From an uncultured Clostridia bacterium (GTDB taxonomy: Bacteria > Bacillota > Clostridia > UBA1381 > UMGS1253): DNA of 12,412 nt. The stretch is taken from assembly GCA_934457145.1 (NCBI GenBank), contig CAKSHP010000038.1, forward strand, positions 1-12,412, read 5' to 3'. Position numbers and translations under genes: made by a program. Positions 10,047 to 12,412 of the stretch are shown one piece after another (positions within the stretch are counted from its first letter, which is position 1; each line of letters opens with the position of its first letter). The notes under the pieces are model-generated. The model saw nothing but the letters and a program-made list of their open reading frames with translations, ran no database searches and had not been told where the DNA came from.

Positions 10047-10058
10047 AAAGGAAGGTGA
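10047..10058 (+). promoter_or_regulatory. Ribosome binding site for the SfsA-family gene
   Basis: AAAGGAAGGTGA overlaps the preceding stop codon and ends 5 nt before ATG 10064. A GTG at 10055 in the same frame lies within this site and would add only three residues, so ATG 10064 is the better start. Confidence 0.6.
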
Positions 10059-10063
10059 AACAC

Positions 10064-10750
10064 ATGCAGACAATATCACACTCTGACTTTGTAGTAGGTA
10101 TTTTTAAAAAAGAGTTAAAGAACAGATTCCTTTGTGAAGTCAATATTGACGGAGAAGATGTTGTCTGCTATGTGCCATCTTCATGCCATTTAAGTAATTT
10201 TCTTAAGCTTGAGGGGAAAAAGGTTTTGTTAATTCCTACTCAGACACAAAATACACGAACAAAGTACGCTTTATTTGCTGTGCCATATAAGAAAAACTAC
10301 ATAATATTGAACACTTCTATGGCGAATAGAGCAATCGAAGCATCAATAAAAAGCAGACGCTTTTGTTATTTAGGGAATCGAAGTTGTATTATTAAAGAAC
10401 GTTCTGTTGATGGATACAAAGCTGATTTATTTATACCTGAATCAAATACTATTGTTGAGGTAAAAAGCATAATTTCCTTAAATGATAATGCAATATTTCC
10501 AACTGTTTATTCGGAAAGAACACTTAAACAATTAGATTTAATATTGAACATGTTGAAAAAGGGGTACAAGGTATGCTTTATCCTAGTATCTCTCCATCCA
10601 TATGTTAAAAGTATTAAAATTGATACAAATTCTGAATTTTATACAGAATTAGATAAATGCATGAAAGCCGGTTTGGTTTTGAAGGCATACACCTGTCGCT
10701 TGCAGAGCGATGTTATTTTAATAGACAAAGAAATAAACATAACATATTAA
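10064..10750 (+). CDS. sfsA: SfsA-family DNA-binding / putative nuclease protein
   Basis: A 228-residue protein, the normal SfsA length. An N-terminal OB-fold-like region (about 8-75) is followed by the SfsA block NTSMANRAIE (about 83-92). The C-terminal domain has the PD-(D/E)xK-type core: YKADLF (D121), VEVKSI (E132, K134), then the family-typical FPTVYSERTLKQL (E151, R152) and a closing AYTCRL. SfsA was named in E. coli for stimulating sugar fermentation genes; the family is now often annotated as a DNA/RNA nuclease because of this fold. All expected catalytic acidic and Lys residues are present. It sits 15 nt after the DptH-like gene, in the same operon. A chromosomal housekeeping role is therefore less likely here than a role in nucleic-acid cleavage or recognition for the system. 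Family is secure; substrate is unknown. Confidence 0.85.
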   Translation: MQTISHSDFVVGIFKKELKNRFLCEVNIDGEDVVCYVPSSCHLSNFLKLEGKKVLLIPTQTQNTRTKYALFAVPYKKNYIILNTSMANRAIEASIKSRRFCYLGNRSCIIKERSVDGYKADLFIPESNTIVEVKSIISLNDNAIFPTVYSERTLKQLDLILNMLKKGYKVCFILVSLHPYVKSIKIDTNSEFYTELDKCMKAGLVLKAYTCRLQSDVILIDKEINITY

Positions 10751-10770
10751 GGAATATTAAGGAGATAAAA

Positions 10771-11826
10771 ATGGAACTTACATTATTTTCATCTGATAGC
10801 AGTAGCCAATACAAAAAAGATATATACAATGTTATTGCGGCTCCATATAATTCGGAGTATCGCTTTAGATATCGTGCTCAATATATAGATTCACAATTAC
10901 ATGCGCAATTGAAGGAAAATGCATTGGCTGGGGATAAAACACTTTTGATGTTTAGAACTAATTCGGATAAAGCAGGGATAGAGTCATTTATGGTTCCTAT
11001 TAGATGGGCAACTATTAAAAAAACATATTTCAGCAATGAGATATGTATTATTGATTTTGTGATCAATGACTATCCTGAATTTAGTCAGGAGTTTAAAGAG
11101 GCTTCGATTAGTAAGGTGGCTAATCAAAACTATAGTGAGAGATTTTTTAGTGAAGGAGAAAGAAAAACAAAATATGTTTTGAACTATATTCCCAATGTTG
11201 TGACAAGGGCAAAGTGTGATTATGATAGACAGGAATACTTGTGGATATCGATAATACAAGCACTAAGGCATTATGCTACATTTTCAAACACATCATTTTT
11301 TCGAACTCTTCTTCCTAAAAATAAAAAGGAGATATTCCCAAAAAGTTTGAAAATCAAAGAGTCACAATATAAAGAAATTGAATTGTGGCATTTTTGCTCT
11401 GAAGATACTAAATCAAAAATCTCAAATGTTGAAATTCAATATGATGCAAATTATTTAAATTCTGTTTTGGGTACAAAAGATTGTGTTGAATGTAGATATG
11501 ATAGAGTTACATATGGTTTTCAAGCACTTAAAGGGGAAAAAGGACTAAAAAGTCAAATTACATTTAGAGTGACTTCGTTAGATGAAAATAGACAAATTGC
11601 TTATGATACTGAAACAAAAATATGCATACCAGTTATATTGCAAAAGAAAATAATGAAGAATTACATCCGTGCATTGATTACATTTGTTGGCAGTGTTTGT
11701 CTTGTTGCGTTTACATCGTTAATTGCTTTGAAGTCTAGTGGAATTCCTGATTGGGCGTTTATAGCAATGTTAATAATTGGAGCAATTGCTCCTTCGGTTA
11801 GTTGGCTAATGTCTGGAGGTGAATAA
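10771..11826 (+). CDS. Unrecognised protein with C-terminal two-helix membrane anchor
   Basis: A 351-residue protein of no family I can name. The first 295 residues are polar, with a tyrosine- and arginine-rich start (YRFRYRAQYID) and no catalytic signature I can see. Two hydrophobic segments close the chain, about 298-320 and 328-347, separated by a short KSSGIPDW turn; the tail is SGGE. This would place a large soluble domain on one side of the membrane (cytoplasmic is likely, as there is no signal peptide) with a hairpin anchor. The open frame extends upstream into the sfsA-like gene, but AAGGAG (10759-10764), 6 nt before ATG 10771, sets the start. In a defence operon such a protein could be a membrane-acting effector, or it could localise the complex; neither is shown. 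It looks somewhat more AT-rich than the genes before it. Confidence 0.6.
   Translation: MELTLFSSDSSSQYKKDIYNVIAAPYNSEYRFRYRAQYIDSQLHAQLKENALAGDKTLLMFRTNSDKAGIESFMVPIRWATIKKTYFSNEICIIDFVINDYPEFSQEFKEASISKVANQNYSERFFSEGERKTKYVLNYIPNVVTRAKCDYDRQEYLWISIIQALRHYATFSNTSFFRTLLPKNKKEIFPKSLKIKESQYKEIELWHFCSEDTKSKISNVEIQYDANYLNSVLGTKDCVECRYDRVTYGFQALKGEKGLKSQITFRVTSLDENRQIAYDTETKICIPVILQKKIMKNYIRALITFVGSVCLVAFTSLIALKSSGIPDWAFIAMLIIGAIAPSVSWLMSGGE
11815..11822 (+). promoter_or_regulatory. Ribosome binding site embedded in the end of the membrane-protein gene
   Basis: GGAGGTGA is an exact extended Shine-Dalgarno match that also encodes the Gly-Gly-Glu tail of the upstream protein. It lies 6 nt before ATG 11829, and the two genes are 2 nt apart, so translation is probably coupled. 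Confidence 0.75.
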
Positions 11827-11828
11827 TT

Positions 11829-12188
11829 ATGAAATATTCTAATTTTAAAAAAGCGTTATCAAAAGCTTGGGCACAAGATACCGCATACCACAAGGATGCT
11901 CCTCATTGGACACCGGATAATCCTGCTCTTGGACAATGCGCTATAACAGCTCTTCTATTTAACGAATATTTTGGCGGAAAAATTTTTAGCGGAATATCAG
12001 ATTCAGGAATTGTTCACTATTGGAATAAAAAATTTGGGTTTAAAATTGATTTGACAGCACAACAATTTGATCATAAAATTGTATTTCATAGTATTACTGA
12101 ATGGGAAAGAGAAAAATTACTTTTAACAGGTGATGTATTGCAAAGATATAATATTTTAAAAGAGCGTGTGGCATCATATTATAGATAA
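11829..12188 (+). CDS. YunG-like small protein with candidate Cys-His-Asp triad
   Basis: A 119-residue protein resembling the YunG family of Firmicutes. The features seen are an N-terminal helix with PHWTPDNPALGQC, a central block GQCAITALL-NEYFGG, then VHYWN and IDLT. C37 at the start of a predicted helix, H63 in HYWN and D74 in IDLT are ordered as in papain-like or transglutaminase-like Cys-His-Asp enzymes, so a hydrolase or acyl-transfer activity is possible, although none is established for YunG to my knowledge. The C-terminus is helical and charged. It is the last gene of the operon, 2 nt after the membrane-protein gene. Its function there is unknown: it may be an effector, a processing enzyme or a passenger. 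Family recognition is by motif only. Confidence 0.65.
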   Translation: MKYSNFKKALSKAWAQDTAYHKDAPHWTPDNPALGQCAITALLFNEYFGGKIFSGISDSGIVHYWNKKFGFKIDLTAQQFDHKIVFHSITEWEREKLLLTGDVLQRYNILKERVASYYR

Positions 12189-12189
12189 A

Positions 12190-12244
12190 AAGACAATCTT
12201 GTATGAATTGATGCTAGCATCACTGTAGAATTTAAAATTGTCTT
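12190..12244. repeat. Nested inverted repeats after the operon
   Basis: AAGACAAT (12190-12197) and ATTGTCTT (12237-12244) are perfect inverted copies. Between them is an exact 14-bp palindrome, TGATGCTAGCATCA (12209-12222). The arms are weak and there is no T-run, so this is not a convincing terminator. It could be a protein-binding palindrome, an RNA fold at the mRNA 3' end, or a remnant of an insertion boundary. The repeats are seen directly; the role is unknown. Confidence 0.4.
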
Positions 12245-12251
12245 AATAACA

Positions 12252-12284
12252 ACAAAGCAGCAGACCGATGGTCTGCTGCTTTGT
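12252..12284. terminator. Strong stem-loop terminator between convergent genes
   Basis: ACAAAGCAGCAGACC (12252-12266) pairs perfectly over 15 bp with GGTCTGCTGCTTTGT (12270-12284), with a 3-nt GAT loop. The stem lies between the plus-strand operon and a minus-strand gene. On the minus strand it is followed by a T-rich run (TTGTTATTAAG), and the minus-strand stop codon is 11 nt upstream of it. It therefore fits best as the terminator of that gene, acting in both directions. The plus-strand side lacks a clear T-run. Confidence 0.8.
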
Positions 12285-12295
12285 CATATATTCGA

Positions 12296-12412
12296 TTATC
12301 TAAAATCATCAAGCCAAGTTTTGAACTGTTCGAGAGTTATTTCGCCGTTATAGCATTTTTTACGCTCGGCACGGGCGATTTTGCCAAACTGCTTGAACTC
12401 ATCTTTAGTGAT
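12296..12412 (-). CDS. C-terminal end of an unidentified minus-strand gene (5' truncated by window)
   Basis: Reading the minus strand from the window edge gives an open frame of 38 codons ending in TAA at 12298-12296. The peptide is basic and helical, with ARAERKKCYNGEITLEQF and a terminal TWLDDFR. An arginine/lysine-rich helix, then GEIT and a second helix is a common C-terminal pattern in small Clostridia hypothetical proteins, including ones on mobile elements. I cannot assign a family from this piece. Convergent orientation, position just beyond a strong terminator and GC content higher than the operon suggest a resident flanking gene rather than a member of the system. Confidence 0.55.
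   Translation of the reverse strand: MTKDEFKQFGKIARAERKKCYNGEITLEQFKTWLDDFR

Noticed and set aside
459..10048. A standard Druantia locus
   Set aside because: The DUF4338 protein fits, but there is no DruE-type giant helicase or the other Druantia subunits; the large gene is an FtsK-type motor, not a DUF1998 helicase.
2467..10048. A complete Dnd phosphorothioation system
   Set aside because: Only the restriction-like half is visible, and the DptF/G/H labels rest on layout and motifs, not on alignment. No dndA-E gene is in the window.
5495..10048. Housekeeping FtsK/SpoIIIE or a conjugative coupling protein
   Set aside because: The motor is FtsK-like, but the N-terminal membrane helices and gamma domain are missing, and more than 1100 unrelated residues precede it. 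No relaxase or type IV secretion genes are nearby.
10064..10750. SfsA acting as a sugar-fermentation regulator
   Set aside because: The name is historical; there are no sugar-metabolism genes in the window, and the operon context points to nucleic-acid work.
10657..10770. Upstream extension of the membrane-protein gene into sfsA
   Set aside because: The extension overlaps the SfsA coding sequence, and a good ribosome site with 6-nt spacing marks ATG 10771 as the start.
4206..11259. Minus-strand open frames inside the operon, for example 6247-6516 and 8767-9006
   Set aside because: All lie antisense to long plus-strand genes with clear domains, lack ribosome sites, and have low-complexity or serine/leucine-rich products typical of reverse-strand shadows.
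1..12412. CRISPR array, tRNA, rRNA, insertion sequence or retron-type ncRNA
   Set aside because: No spaced direct repeats, no cloverleaf or rRNA-like segment, no transposase or reverse transcriptase was seen; almost all of the window is coding.

Overview
The window looks like a low-GC Firmicute, most likely a gut Clostridia (Oscillospirales or Lachnospirales type). The reasons are strong AGGAGG/AAGGAGG ribosome binding sites, the standard genetic code, AT-rich codon choice (many AGA, ATA and AAA codons) and family content: a DUF234 ATPase, a YunG-like protein and a chromosomal FtsK/SpoIIIE-style motor sequence. This taxonomic reading is inference; no marker gene is present.

Layout. Positions 1-390 hold the C-terminal end of a plus-strand DUF234 ATPase whose N-terminus lies outside the window. 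A 68-bp gap with an inverted repeat and a possible promoter follows. From 459 to 12188 seven plus-strand genes are packed with gaps of only 2 to 20 bp, so they are probably one operon: (A) a long DUF4338/DruA-like protein; (B) a P-loop ATPase with a GNPGDGKT Walker A; (C) a 492-residue protein of no recognised family; (D) a 1517-residue protein carrying a PD-(D/E)xK-like motif and a C-terminal FtsK/SpoIIIE motor; (E) an SfsA-family protein with the SfsA nuclease motif; (F) a protein with a C-terminal two-helix membrane hairpin; (G) a small YunG-like protein with a candidate Cys-His-Asp triad. After a nested palindrome and a strong, probably bidirectional terminator comes the 3' end of a minus-strand gene (12296-12412).

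Interpretation. Order and sizes of genes B-C-D (about 0.5, 0.5 and 1.5 thousand residues: small ATPase, unknown, giant FtsK/HerA-class ATPase) match the dptF-dptG-dptH (dndFGH) restriction module of DNA phosphorothioation systems. No dndA-E modification gene is visible. Instead the module is preceded by a DruA-family protein and followed by an SfsA nuclease-like protein and two possible effector or accessory genes. I read the island as a candidate anti-phage or anti-plasmid system: DruA-like, DptFGH-like, SfsA, membrane protein and YunG. Motif assignments are seen directly; the Dpt relationship is an architectural inference; the defence role is a hypothesis. The flanks at both ends are visibly richer in GC than the cassette, as expected for an acquired insert between resident genes.
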